From assembly GCA_036971715.1 (NCBI GenBank), contig JAVHJL010000006.1, positions 2,604,001-2,668,000 on the forward strand: 64,000 nt of DNA. Direction: 5' to 3'. The notes beneath the pieces are model-generated. The model saw only the letters and a program-made list of their open reading frames with translations. It was not told the DNA's origin and did not search any database. The DNA comes from Arthrobotrys musiformis (taxonomy: Eukaryota; Ascomycota; Orbiliomycetes; Orbiliales; Orbiliaceae). A program made the position numbers and the translations under genes. Numbering within the stretch: position 1 is the stretch's first letter; every line of letters begins with the position of its first letter. Below, piece after piece: positions 46,572-59,812 of the stretch.

Positions 46572-47947
46572 CTAAGCGGAAGCCTTCTCTTTGTCTTCAA
46601 CCGCCTTGAACTGCTTCACGGCCTCCTCCACCGTCTCCTTCCACTTAATATACTCCCTCCCACCGAGCAACTCCTTCCTCGTGATCTCCCCCTCGAGTTT
46701 ACTAACAGCAGGATAAACACCCGGCTCACCTTCCGTCACCCTATCTTTAGCCCAATCGAACAACTCCCTGAATGTATCCGCGGCAAGTTGACTCGAGAAC
46801 GGCTCAGGGGAGGCGATAGTGTAGCGTTTATTTGTTATCGAGTCGTCTAACACCGCGTTAACCAGGGCGGTGGTGAGATCGTGGATTGAGACCCTTTCAT
46901 CATTATCAATACAGACATCCACACATGCAGCTCGTAGTAGAAAGGGGGGGGGCATACCAAGCAGGAACAGGAGAGAGGGGCAAAGGACTAAACCCCGTCG
47001 TCAAAAACCATAACTCGGCATTACTACTATTCAACTCCGAGATCTTTTCCACCGGATGTGCTATCGGTCCGAACTATCATCGGATAACCGCCCATCAGTA
47101 CCACTCACGAAAAAACACCAAACCACCATACCCATAGATACGTAGATACGTAGACACATATAGAAAAAAAAGGGGTAAAAGAACTCACCACCAAAGGCGG
47201 ACACAAACTCACAACCCCAACCCCCTTCCCGTTCCCTTCACTCCACTTCCAAACCTCCCTCTCACTCAATGTCTTAGACGCCAAATACGAATACCGCAAT
47301 TCAGACATCCCCTGTTCGTACGTAATCGGATTCCAGTCTTGAGCGGTATACTCCACATCCGGTCCAAGTCCCTTACTAAACTCATCCACCACCGCAGCGA
47401 AGGACGATAACACCACAAGCTTCTTCACTGAACCCGTGGAGGTGATCGATGACAGAAGAGACTTTGTCCCCGCGATGGCAGGGTTGATTATTTGCTCGGG
47501 CTTAAGCGTGAAATTCAGCGGCTACCGCGTATACCCCATTAGTCTAGGTAGATGTAAAAGAGAGGTAAGGGGGATACAAACACTAGCACAATGCACCACC
47601 CCATCCACCCCCTTCAAAGCCTCATCGAATCCCCCTTCCTCGAGATCACCAGTATACACGAAATCCAACAACCTCTCCACCTTCTCATCGCCATGGATGG
47701 AGCGGAGGTGGGTTGTGATCCTGTCAACCTTGGATTGTGAGCGGTAGGTGCCTCGGACGCGAATGTTCTGCGCGAGGAGGTTGGAAATGACGTGTGCGCC
47801 GATGAAGCCGGTTGCGCCGGTGGTGAGGATGTAACTATATTTATTTAAGATTTACGAAGGAGATATTAGAATATGTATGCTGCAATACGTCTTATATTAT
47901 GACATAGGTTTATAGGAAGGAGGGAGGGATGTATACCTTGGTGGCAT
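46572..47947 (-). CDS. GRE2-like NADPH-dependent ketoreductase (extended SDR / epimerase family)
   Basis: Five exons: 47947-47937, 47834-47582, 47521-47189, 47073-46958 and 46893-46572 (introns 102, 60, 115 and 64 nt), coding for 344 residues. The nucleotide-binding motif is TTGATGFIGAHV (Gly10, Gly13, Gly16). VVHCASPLNF forms across the second junction. The catalytic set is Ser127/128 in VVLSSFAAV with Tyr167 and Lys171 in YLASK. CPPLVFGPIAHPVEK across the third junction is family-typical. The start exon codes for just MPP plus two bases. The family includes yeast Gre2 (methylglyoxal/isovaleraldehyde reductase) and dihydroflavonol-4-reductase relatives; it reduces aldehydes or ketones in the cytosol. 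The true substrate is unknown. It is divergent from the decarboxylase at 49438, and the 3' end converges on SLD5. Confidence 0.9.
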
Positions 47948-49437
47948 TTTAGGTCTGTTGAAGTCGAAGTTGAAGTCGAAAGTTTCGAAAGGTTAACCAA
48001 ACTAGGATTCCAGTATAAACTATAGGAAGCCCAAGAATAATAGGAGTGAGGTGTTAGATTAACGTATAAAGATATATGATATTATATTATAATACTAGTA
48101 GGTGAGAAGTTCTATAGTCCCTATAGGGAGCCCGAGAGAAAGAAGACGAGGAGTATACTAACAATATGGTATACGGCCACGATCAAAATAAGGGGGTAAT
48201 AAAAAAACTCCAGGAGAATGAAAAAAGGAATAGATAATAGTAAATATCTTTCAAGTAAAAGAATATTTACAAAAGATAAAGTAACAATAAGGTAAAAAAC
48301 TACTTCCTCTCCTTTTATAGCCAGAAAGGATCTAGTGATTATCTAATAGCATTCCCCAGCATTCGCAGCCAGTTTACCTGTCAAGCGGGGTATTGTTGTA
48401 AATTTTGGTGGTGAAAGACGCTCTTCCGGGGGTTTCCAACGTCGATATTTTTACCCTTAAATCACCAATTCCGCCAGATCCACTAGATAAAACTAGCTCT
48501 GCTTCAAGCTGAATGTACTCCCATAGCTATGGAACCAGAAAATCCAAAAATTTTCAAACATTTTCAATGCTCCTCATACAAACTTTTTTGGATATCGATC
48601 CATCACGACAGAAACAACGACCTGGCTTTCCCCTCACAAATTCCTCCAAATCTGATGTTACACACCGCAAATAACGAAGAAAACAACACAATTTGCGTAT
48701 TTCCTGTTACGGCGGGCCAATGGGACGGCGAGGCTGTGTTTCAGGATGGCATGGATTCATGGCTTGGAACTTTTCGACCTTTTGCTCTTCGGCTTTTCGG
48801 TTTGATGCGACGGCCCGATTTCGGATAGGAGCTAGCTTTTAGCTCTTCTCTTGTCCCTCTTTTTTTTTCGCTTTTTTACGGCGATGATTGAGGGTTTTCA
48901 ATTGCGAATTGCGAATACTTGAATATCCGCAATTTGAGAGAGAACTCTCAGATATCAATTAATGACCTAAAGACACAATTGAATTGCAATGATCATAACC
49001 CCTCCAATCCGTCGATAACCTTAATAGTAATCCACTTTACTTCGTACTCATCCGTTGGAGCGAAGTGGCAACCACCGCTAGCCTAGCGTGCGGCGACAGG
49101 GCAAAGAGAGCTCTTAAACTTTCCGGCGCCGTTTAACCCGCGAGAATTGCGCTCAGTGAAGGATCTGGAGAACACCGAGGAACCTTCTTACATGATCTCA
49201 AAACCCACTTTGGACCCCGAATAGCCGTCCATTGACGTTTATAATTCGCATTTATATAAACCCCCCCAGTTGTATGTCGATATCATCGGTATAGCACGAA
49301 GACGAAGCTACTCCGATTCGAAACTAGAGCGCACCAGCTGCATCTGCCAATCCAATCCGCTTTTTGAACCCCACAACATCCGGTGTGCATTCCAAGCCAT
49401 TTAATTCCCTCGAAAGGAATAATATAAACCCGGAGCC
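47948..49437. other. Divergent gap between reductase and decarboxylase
   Basis: These 1.5 kb hold both promoters. A 99-codon plus-strand frame (48529-48828, starting MEPENPKIFKHFQ) has no recognisable domain; I leave it uncalled. AT-rich sequence dominates 48000-48350. Confidence 0.5.
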
Positions 49438-51357
49438 ATGGATTCTTCGCAATTCCGACAGGCTGCGCATGCGGCTATTGACCAAAGTTTGTGTTACCCT
49501 GCCCCAGCTTCTACCGATCCCTGGTCGATCTTCCGAGTCCGTACCGCTTCGGTTGTATACATACATATTTTGATGTATATAGAAAAGCATATATGCTAAT
49601 ATTCTACAATTGAATGTTAAAGTCGTCGACTACTACGACAACATCCGCGACAGGCGCGTGCTTTCAGATGTCGAGCCGGGATATCTCCGCCAGCTCCTTC
49701 CGGAGGGCATCCCGCAGACCGGCGAGAAATGGGAGGACATCCAAAAGGATATCGAGGCAAAGATCATGCCTGGGATGACCCATTGGTACGTCTTTCGCTA
49801 TTACAACATCTCACACAGAATTACATACGTGAACACCTTCAAAGATATATACAAGAAGTATTAGGTGTAAGATTATAGCTAACGATTCTATCGCAATATG
49901 TACCAGGCAATCTCCCAACTTCCTCGCTTTCTTCCCCTCCAACTCCTCCTTCCCCGGTATCTTGGGCGACATGTACTCCGCAGCCTTCTCCTGCGCTGCC
50001 TTCAATTGGCAATGCTCCCCCGCCGTAACAGAGCTAGAAACTATAGTCCTCGATAACGTCGCCAAACTCATAAATCTACCTGAGGAATACCACTCCACCA
50101 GCGAGGGTGGTGGTGTGATCCATGGTACCGCTTCTGAAGCTATTGTTACCGTTATCGTCGCCGCGAGAGATAGATATATCGCCCGCAGTAGAGAAAGATG
50201 GGCTGCTGAGGGGTTAAATGAAGATGAAGTTGAGGATAGAGTTTGCACGTTGAGAGGGAAGATGGTAGCGCTGGGGAGTGATCAGGCACACAGTTCTACG
50301 AAGAAGGGGGCTATAATCGCTGGTGTCAGGTTTGAGACCATCGAGACAAAGATTGGGGATTACGCACTGAATGGGGAGCTGGTGCAGCGGAAGATCGAGA
50401 ATTTAGAAAGTAGAGGATTGGTACCGTTTTACATCACCGTTACCCTCGGTAAGAATACCTCCCCATACCCCCCCAAACTATATATAATACTAACATAAAC
50501 TAGGAACAACCCCAACCTGCGCAACCGACGACTTTGCCTCCATCTCCACAACCCTCCAAACCTACCACACCGCCAACCCTACTGCCCCCAAAATCTGGGC
50601 CCACATAGACGCAGCATACGCCGGCGCAGCTCTGATCCTGCCAGAATACTCCCACATCCCCACCATCTTCCCCACCTTCGCCGACTCCTTCGACTTCAAC
50701 ATGCACAAATGGCTTCTCACAAATTTCGACTGCAGCTGTCTCTACGTCCGCCGCCGTCGCGACCTAATAGATGCATTAAGCATCACCCCCGCCTACCTTA
50801 GAAACGAATACAGCGACCGCGGACTCGTGACCGATTATAGAGACTGGCAAATTCCACTCGGGAGACGGTTCAGAAGCTTAAAAGCGTGGTTCGTAACCCG
50901 CACCTTCGGCGTCGACGGACTGAGGGCGCATATAAGAAAGGGCATCGAAGGCGGCGAGGCTTTCACACAATTACTCCAGGGGGATAAAGAACGGTACACA
51001 CTCGTCGCCGAACCCGCGTTCGCATTGAATGTATTCCGCGTCAACCCTCCGCCAAAATTAGCCCAGAATATTAAAGATGATAAAAAGGAGTACGCGAGGT
51101 TGAGTAATGAGGTTACCAGAAAAGTCGGGGAGAGGGTTAACAAAGAGGGTAAGATCTTTATTACACCCACCGTGCTTGGGAAGGGAGAGGAGGCTATTAC
51201 GGCTATTAGAGTTGTTGGCGGGGCGCCAGCAATACAGGTTGATGATTTGAGGAGTGCGTTTGGGATTATCACCGAGGTTGTAGATAAGGTTTGGGAGGAG
51301 GAGGTTGCTGAGTATGAAGCTCCGGATAGGGGCCAGGTCGAATTGCAGGCGGTTTAG
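49438..51357 (+). CDS. Aromatic-L-amino-acid-type decarboxylase (PLP, group II)
   Basis: Exons 49438-49486, 49623-49785, 49907-50448 and 50504-51357 (introns 136, 121 and 55 nt) code for 535 residues. The group II decarboxylase layout is complete: FRQAAHAAIDQIVDYYDNI, VEPGYLRQLLPEGIP, GGGVIHGTASEA (from 138), SDQAHSS with the PLP-stacking His199, WAHIDAAYAG with Asp287 that pairs with the pyridine nitrogen, and the Schiff-base Lys320 in DFNMHKWLLTNFDCS. The C-terminal half includes LKAWFVTRTFGVDGL. Such enzymes turn Tyr, Trp, DOPA or related amino acids into amines. Gly-rich loop residue 143 is His where animal enzymes have Gln. Starting from the ATG at 49438 gives an N-terminus of normal length. 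Confidence 0.92.
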
Positions 51358-54300
51358 ATAATATGGTTCTCCGGGTTGGAGTTACGTACATAGATATAGA
51401 TGTACAGATAGCTATAGACTACATAACCCTATAGAGGAAGGTCGTGTTTAATTCTTACGCTGGGAACGAAATTAATTCTTACGTGTATACAACCAAGGCT
51501 ATACGTATACGAATGATACCCTTAAAATAACTTATTGAAGTCTACGATAAATAACAAAATTACTAGCTTTAAATTACAACAAAGATCAGTTCATCAAGCT
51601 CAACTACGACCACCATTGACTTCGAATTTCCATCGTTATAGCAGATATGGATTCATACGGTTCTAGGGCCGACAGCCATCTTTTTAGGCAATATATATGT
51701 AGGTATACCTCACGAAAAGATAAGGTGGAGTTGATACCATCTACATTTATCAAGACCAAATGATATCGATATATCAACCGCGCATTCGCAAGAAGCGAAG
51801 TGGTGTATTTCCATGCAAAGATTACCGACAATATACACTATCTCAAAACGAAGAACTGTCAATATAGGAAATTTAAAGCGGGTTGGGCCCCCCAATCAAA
51901 AGGGTTTATCAACTTCGAACTCGTCGCTTGGAAGAAGTCTGTGGAACACTACAATTCACCTGTAAAATAAGCCACTAAAGTACACCAACGTGCCGCGCAG
52001 AGTCGATTGGGCCGCAATGCATAGCGAGGCTACCGGATATCAGACCACTACAGATAGGTTATCGTGAGGGAATTAATTATGAGTTTTCGTTGGCGGATAT
52101 TCGGGTTTGGGAAGCCGGGTTCAATACATTATTCTCTGTGCAGCTCAGTCAATAGGTTTATCCTCAAGCCTTCGTCGGTCCAGCGCCCGGTACTGCCACG
52201 GTTTGGGTGTATTAAGTTTGCAGGCTTGATTCCCTGAATATTAGATCTCGCTCCCGTGGTTTTTATTTACTGCGGTAGTCCCTGATTTACATTTTCATTT
52301 CACTTTTGAAATTTTTGCAGAAGATATAAACGAAGTCAGCTGTAAGCAGAAACTTATATTATCATTGTAACTACAGCCAGGGTTTCTAGTTACGGCCGCA
52401 GCTGCGAAATTTCCAATTCAGATCCTTAACAAATAATTTTTTACATCTACGGAGTTGCATCTTGTTCAGTTGCAAGGGCACTTGCCACGGTAGTGAGTAG
52501 CTTGTGCTGCAAGACCTTCCTCGGGGGGGTCGTCTGAGCCGGCCAAAACTGAACCATGGAATTCCATACCCGAAGTGTCGTATGAATTATATAATTATAT
52601 ATACTAAATATGCACAGTTAGAAACGAGAATAGCATACTTCACCTGTTAGTCACCACGATTGAGCCGACCTGGAAGATGAAGAATTTCTACACTATCAAT
52701 CTGAACGTCGAGTGACAGTCCGAGCACGGGAGCGGGCCGCGTGCCGGTCACTACCCCCTGGGTCCCTCAATAGCAGACTTTAACTACAAAGTACCTAGTC
52801 AGTCCAGTTCCCAGGATCTCTGAGTGTGCTGCAATACCACATATCGGGAACAGGCCCCGTCGAGCTCGACTCGTACCGCTTTCACATGTGTAACTCGGCT
52901 TAAGCTTGTGCACATCAATCACTTTTGACTGTACTGCTACAACCTTAAATACACATTCACAGCGATCATACAACGTCAAAAATTCAAATGGTAGTACGAA
53001 ATCTACGTTTTTGAAGCCAAGATATTCGATCGCGAAAGGCAGCGGTGTGGTCTAGAGGTGGTGTATACAATGCACATGGAAGATCCCGAATTGGTGACTA
53101 AAACCCACAAATAATGTTATTTGTAGAACCGATTATCAAAACTATATTCCCGTCCCCCTCCTCGAATAACTTGATGGATCCCGCACGCTCCCCGTGGTAT
53201 ACTGGTGGGTGCGAGCCGTGAGCGCATGCACCTCCGCCTCGAAATAACCTTCACAACTCTTAACAATTTTTATATTGGCGGGATATCGTGAGATTATATC
53301 CCGCCACCATCATCAACACCACGATAAATTACCACCAGCAGCAAATAAAATCCCGTAACTACAATCTCACCATTTCATTCAACCTTTTTCTCTCTTTCTA
53401 TCTGTCTCTGTCCCAAATAGGGATTTTTCCGATTTTTTTTGCTGCTGAAAGGTTGAACGGCTCGTGCAACCCATGTTAAATTCAGACTTGCAAAGGCACG
53501 ATGCAGTATGTGCTGCACATGTAAATGTAAATGTAATGCACCCTGCACTCGCCCCTGGTGTTGCATTAAGCTTGATTTTTTTTTAGCATTTCTACTCGCA
53601 CAAGTGGTTTTTATCAGTGGAGCCGCGAAAAAAGGAACGGTAGATAGTAAGCAGCGGGCGGATGCCTTGAGGGGCTCGGAGAGAGTGCGAGATATCGTCG
53701 AGTTGGCCGACCTACTGCAACATATGGTTTTGGATCGTGATGATACCATATCACTTTTTTTGTCCCTCTTCCCATCCCGCTCTCGTCGAAATTCTAAATT
53801 TTCGTGAGAGCTAGCGGGGTGAGCTGACTTGGTCTGTTTCAAAAACCCCGCAGTGCAGTCTACTGGCTAAGTCATTTATTTGATATCGATAACGTGTGTA
53901 GAGCTAGATGTGTGTATTTTTAATTCTTCATGCGCTTGCGCAATTGCAATCGGAATAGCGGGGCTCTCGAGTTGACAGCTAACGCGTGCATTTCATGCTT
54001 CAGATCTGATTCCTTTAGGTAATATTATCTTTACTTTCTTGATTTTTAAAATTTTCTTTTCTGGTTAGCTGAAGAGGGGAGTTCGTGTTGACAATACGTT
54101 GGCCAGAACTTCTAGACCTTCAATTGCTCAAGGGTCCGGTTTGCCACTGATATACCGAGCGACCTGCGCAATTGCACGGTTTGCCTCTGATGTTACTTGG
54201 CGATGTTCAGGTTGTCCAGTATGCTTGATACTCGGACGCATTTGTTAAATTATTGAATATCACCCGGTGTTCGGGATCGATCGCAGGGCTGTGAGATCAG

Positions 54301-57300
54301 CTCGGGGTTTACGAGAACCCATTTCAAAACTACATATATTATGCATACCAGGTAATACATTCTTAGAATTTAATACCAGGAGAAATCGCCGTCCCCGAGA
54401 TTATAGCAGTATAAAAAATACCAGAAGAGAAATATGATATAATGTTATGTTATGTGATATATATAACTTAAACCAAAGCCATACGTCGGGTGTTTAATCC
54501 GGTCATCTATCGCTTCTAAACTCCGGTCGATAGTAGACCGTATATACTTCCTTGACATTCAACAAGCAAAAACCGAGCCACATGCGCCCCTTCCAGAACC
54601 CCGCGTGTCTTTTAGTCAAATCCGCAACTAAAAAATCTGGGGTTAACCGGTTTTCGAGACAAAACATAAAGGTAATACCCGAAGCTTCAGCCCAAAGTTA
54701 TGGGGGCTTGTTTACTCTATCAAATTACACAATTCAACACAGAACAGCCTTCGTATACGGATGGAGGGCCTAGGTCAGCTGTTTGGAGAAGGTATGTTTA
54801 TGGAACGAAGAGGTCAGCTCCATTCCTGAGTGCGAGAAAATGCCCAGCTGGCCCTTTGGCCGGCTCTCGCCTGGATTTTACTCCTTGTTTTTTTTTTGGA
54901 GTGTCCCCGGCGTCGCCTTACTTTTCTCAATCGCTATTTGGTCTATTATACCGACCCCCTCGAAACGGCTTATTCCTGACCGCACCTGTCGCGAATATCA
55001 AGGCCAGGGGAGACCTCACACGCCTGTGGACCGTACATAATGCTGTCCTCTGTTCCCGGAGAGGGGACTCAAAAAAAAGAACTTAACAGGATGGCAATCT
55101 GTTGCATCACGTATACATCGTACAGATACGTATACGCGGGCTTTGTCACCGTACATTATCTCTAACTCTTTAATCTTTTGTGGCTTTTATAGATTGCATT
55201 TAATCTAGAGAAACCGCTATCTCTCTCGAATCGGAGGATTTTTTGTGTTCTCTAGAAATTAATTTCTGTAGTCGAAACGCCCTTCTTACCTATCAGAATA
55301 CCTTGGATATGACATGCTTGCAGTAAAATGTATGTGTTTTTGGTTAGTTTCCTGATGTTGGAGATTTCTTTTTTTGTGGTTTTTGTTCCAAATGACAAAA
55401 GAAAGCTCGGGGACGTGGGGTGGTTTATTGGATAGACGCCTCGAGGGCAGCAAGGTGGTGCTCTGCGGCTTGCATGATGCATAATATGCTTGGGTAATTC
55501 TGCATATGCCTACAGGTTCTATGCGAGAGGTGGTCACACGATATGGTTGATTGGGTTAAAATGGTGATCCCGAGGAGGTTGAATGGGTGCGCAATTCGCT
55601 TCGAGGTGGTTCTTGGGAAACCGTTGAGCTGCATTTTGGTTTTTGGAGATTTTTGGAGATTTCGCCTGATGGAGCTCGGGGAGCTCTTATGGCGAGATTT
55701 ACGCCTTTGTCAGGATCTTCAGGGTTTCTCCCATGGTTCAGGCTAAACGGGTGGGTTCGAAGCAAAACAATATGTGATTAGATGTGACGATATAGGTGAG
55801 GTATCGCATGAATAAAGTCGGGTTCCTGAGATGCTGTCGCCTTTTACGCAAACGATCCATTTTAGCCACCGAAGCTCTGAAACGGCTGATCAAAGAAATC
55901 CGAAGGGGTTGAATCATGACACGCAGAGCGCCGACTCGTCGCCTAATTAAATTTTGTGGGGAAAAGAGGCGAGAGCCAGCGTAACCCTCGCGTGGGGATG
56001 CTTCGAAATGAACTGATTTACGTGATATTCGAGGCGCTCCGTTTGTGTTCGAAACCCGAGTAACCTTATTTTCTTTCGAAGGGAAACCCCAGAGTCAGCG
56101 GGGAAAGGAATGAGACATGTATGGATAAATTAGCACCCATCTTGGGTCTTTCGCGTGCTCGTGCTCCTTTCGCCAAACAGGCCGTCCACTCACGCGCATC
56201 CGGGGAAGTGGGATGTGTGAAATCATGATGTGTAAAACCGGACCAGCTCCTCCAATGTTCGGTGTCCACCTTTCGTTTTCGCTTCGGGCAATCAGGAATT
56301 TCGGGGAGACGTAAGATGGGTATCACGGAACGGACGGCATAGTGCGGAATAGGTTTGTGTGTGTGCCGTTCCTACGACCGTAATTCTTGACACGGGAACT
56401 CCTCAAAAGTCGGTCCTGTTCGGCTTAGCAATTGAAGTTGCGAATGTCGTAAAGGGGGATATTTGATTACGGAGCAGGTCGGTTGTTTGGGGTTGCACGT
56501 TCCATTTAGAGTTGGCTGGGGAAAGCTTGGGGCAACCTGGAATTGCTGGGCGTGGGGGCCGTTATTTTTGCATACACCACCTTCACGAAGCAAGTACTGC
56601 AGCAGCGAGGATGAAGGCCCTTCGGCAACGGAGCGAGAGGAGATATCGTAACGTCCGCGAAGGTTGATTTTACCTTGAAACGGATAAAGGAATGTCGCCT
56701 TACATCTCACAACCTTGCTTCGATGTCGATTATCGATCGTTGTATGAGGTTGAGAATTTCTGCTTTGGGTAATTTCTAAATGTGATCAAAATGGCTGGTT
56801 CCAAGATGGCTAGATTGGTGACCGGGCTGCTCTGGGTTAAGGCTTCACAAAAAGGAATGTCTTGGTAATTAAGCTTCGATACCTATTCCTTCTAGGTCAA
56901 AGGAAGCTTGACCACTTCGATGGTGGATATTGCGGCTAAATAGCCAAAGCTTCTATCGAAGATCCAGAATGCCATAAATTGGATCTTTTTTAATGTCCGA
57001 GTGGACGACGCGTGGAGATTTTATATCCGATTGAAACTTGATCCAAAAGACTCTTCTTTTTTTGTTCTTTCTGGCGCTACGACGCAAGCCTTTTCAGCTT
57101 GTGTCGGAGAAATATGGTTATCAGACCTAGCGTCGGTGTCTATAAAAAAAAGTCTGATTCTTTTTCTTTTTTAGTGCCGGTGGCCGACGTCGATATGTTT
57201 CATCTAGCTTCATAATTAGATCTCCAAATCAATAGTATACCTATCTCACGGACCCCAAAAATCAAGAGGTGTGGTGCCTATGATAACGTCTTAACGGAGC

Positions 57301-57704
57301 TCCCATGAACGAATTTTCACGGCACATGGAGCTAGTTAAGGGCAAGTGCGATTGCGAAAAATGCTTGAACTTGCGGCGGACCAATTGAAAAAATTAGCAA
57401 TCAGTTGCCTCTTCGCGAAGAAGATGGATGCGTGGGGCAACAGCTGCATTTGACATGGATCCAGTGCAGATGGACAAGGACGAGGATGGCCAGCCATCTG
57501 CAAGTTCTTGTGAAAGGCGTCTACAAAATGGAGGTCGCCGGCGGGGTCGAGCCCACGGAGAAGCATCATGATCCTGGATAGAACCTGTTGGAGGAAAAGG
57601 AAGGAAAACAACCGTGCAGATGGTTGTGCTGCTTGCATGGCGCTAGAAGATCGTTTGCTGGGATGGTGCATTCTGGTCTGGCTGGAGGAGGCCGGCTGTC
57701 AAAA

Positions 57705-57737
57705 ACGAACGAACGAACGACCTTTCTTTCTTTCTTT
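57705..57737. repeat. Adjacent (cgaa)n and (tttc)n microsatellites
   Basis: About four copies of a purine-rich 4-nt unit abut four copies of a pyrimidine 4-nt unit. Within the gene desert. Confidence 0.8.
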
Positions 57738-59371
57738 GAAGCCAGCGGGCAAGCTTCGTCCCGGGGCTACGAGATCGGTTCCTGCGTGGTTGCTTCTTTT
57801 TGTCTCGAATGTCTGGTCTTTTCTCCAGCGAATGGTGTTTTGATATTGGGGAGGCACAAGGTCATTGTCTGCATTTGTATGGCAAGGCCTCTTGCCGTCG
57901 GCTTTTGTCCTAAAGCCCAATCTCTCAACACCAACCCAAGCTCCACACCAAAACACCATATCAAGTCCAAGATATTGTTATTGGCCTGGGCACTAACTAA
58001 CTAACGAACCAACTAGAACGGATGGCTGGCTCGAGCGAGGGCAGGCTTCAGGCCTTGCAAGGTGCAAGCGCAAACGAATTTCGATTTCAGGAGTTCTCCA
58101 CCAAAGAGAGCGACAGGAGGAGCCAACGTGCATGGCGATGAGTTCGAGGGGGTTTGATTATAATTATATTCGTCCCACTATCGAACTCCAGCCTCTAACT
58201 AATACATAAAGTCTCCTGATTCTCCAGCGCATTTGCCTGGAAGGCACCCTCTCAAATTTAAACAATTTTGGAAGTCAAATTGTATCCTAACAACCTCTCA
58301 AACAATCAATACGAAGTCGAAGGGAAAGGTAAATCGCGGAAAGTGTGCGAAGGGTTGCTATTATCATTATTCGAAAGTGCTATTAATCTCTTGAAGGCTG
58401 TGGTATTTTCCGGATTGTTCGTCGACTTGCGCCTTCTCACAAGACGTCCTGCATCCTGCCTCCTGCCACAGTCAGATATAAATCTGCGACCTTACGTGCG
58501 CGGAGACCGAAATCAGTCGACTATTGTCAGCAGACCTGCGCCGAAGAAGGCAACAAGATCAAGCCTTCTTCCAAGGAAAGGCCACAATCGCGAATAGACT
58601 TGTTCATAGAATCGAACCAAGTACCGATTCGACGGTTTCTGCCTGCTAACTTTCCGAAACCAACCCCACTGAAGAGAGAACAAAAGACAAAGAATACCAG
58701 GCTGTGGGGTTACTATAGTCTGATATCAATAACTATAACACAGAACAGTCCGTATTTTGCCAAAGTGAAACTGAACATTGATTTGTGCCGTAATTGGTGC
58801 TATTGGTGATTTGACTTTGCTTTGTGCGGAATATCGTGTCGTCGCATTCAAATTCCATTCGACGTCTTGAAATAGAGAAGATATTGTCTTAAAGGGTAGG
58901 TAGGGTGATACTTGTCTTTCCTTGTCTTCATATCATATTACCATACTACCATATCATCGTATCGCCTTATGCCCTATGCCCTGTGCGATGTACACTGGTT
59001 TCCGGCCCCCCACGCGCACCCAGTCGTGAATTCGAACATTTCAAATTCGTCTACCATCTTGTTCGTATCCATCACTATATTTTTGCATTTCCCACATTCC
59101 TCGCCCGTTTCACCGCGCTCCATTATATCGCCATAAGCCTCCATTCCCGCCCGCATCATTGCTAGTTGCACTTTATATATCCTGAATTCATCACTGTCGG
59201 GGACCGCCTTGACGGATAAAATGGCGAAAAAGAGGCAGTTTTGCAAAAAAGTCGTCAGCAAAGATTCGCGGCATCGGACTGAGAGCGAGACGGGTGTCGT
59301 GAAATTTCCAGATGAGTCTCTCAAACGCCATTGCTGCGAGGTTACAGGAAAAACAGCCGCGCGATGGATGT

Positions 59372-59812
59372 TTAGGCGAAATTGCGGATGATGTTCCAAA
59401 CGATGGCCATGGACAATACCCAGAAGGCAAAATCGGCCATGGGTGTCAACGGTGCCAAATATAACGCAGCTGTACGTCATTGTCGCCAGTGATGGATGCT
59501 GCATTTCCAAGCGGAACATCTGAACGGCCGACAATCATGTCAGCGAGTTGCAATCACAGGCTGGCCGACTTTACCATGTCCATGGTTTAGATTCAGGCCC
59601 AATCGGTATCTTCATTTTCAAGAAAAGAGACCGAGCATTCCATAGATCCATCCAGTAAGATACTTACTCGTTGCATGGGATTTTACTGTGGTATGGAGCT
59701 TGGAGCCTTGCGAGCCTGTGCTGTTTTCAGGGCGATTTCTATACACCATGACGTTGGGGCCCAGGCCATGGGCATCGATATCATCGCAGCCGGCTTGCGT
59801 CTGACGGTCCAT
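59372..59812 (-). CDS. Candidate spliced small protein with C-terminal membrane helix
   Basis: This is a speculative model. Exons 59812-59668 and 59469-59372, with a 198-nt intron (GTAAGT donor, ACAG acceptor), give 80 residues. The first 48 are hydrophilic (MDRQTQAGCDDIDAHGLG onward). The last 30 contain one hydrophobic segment, ADFAFWVLSMAIVWNII, followed by RNFA and a stop. That layout is typical of tail-anchored proteins of the ER or outer mitochondrial membrane. An overlapping 186-codon frame (58974-59534, minus) competes with the second exon. I know no homologue. It could easily be chance; transcript data would decide. Confidence 0.25.

Noticed and set aside
48529..48828. 99-codon ATG-started frame between reductase and decarboxylase.
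   Set aside because: No domain, signal peptide or homology I recognise. It is within the size expected by chance for a 1.5-kb gap.
53035..53235. Two tRNA-like stretches, each with an A-box-like piece (gtggtctagaggt and gtggtatactggtgg).
   Set aside because: Neither has a matching B-box (GGTTCGANTCC) or a foldable T-arm and acceptor stem at the right distance. At most they are eroded fragments.
58974..59534. 186-codon minus-strand frame in the gene desert.
   Set aside because: No recognisable domain, uneven composition and no splice partners that extend it. It is left as a competitor of the small-protein model.
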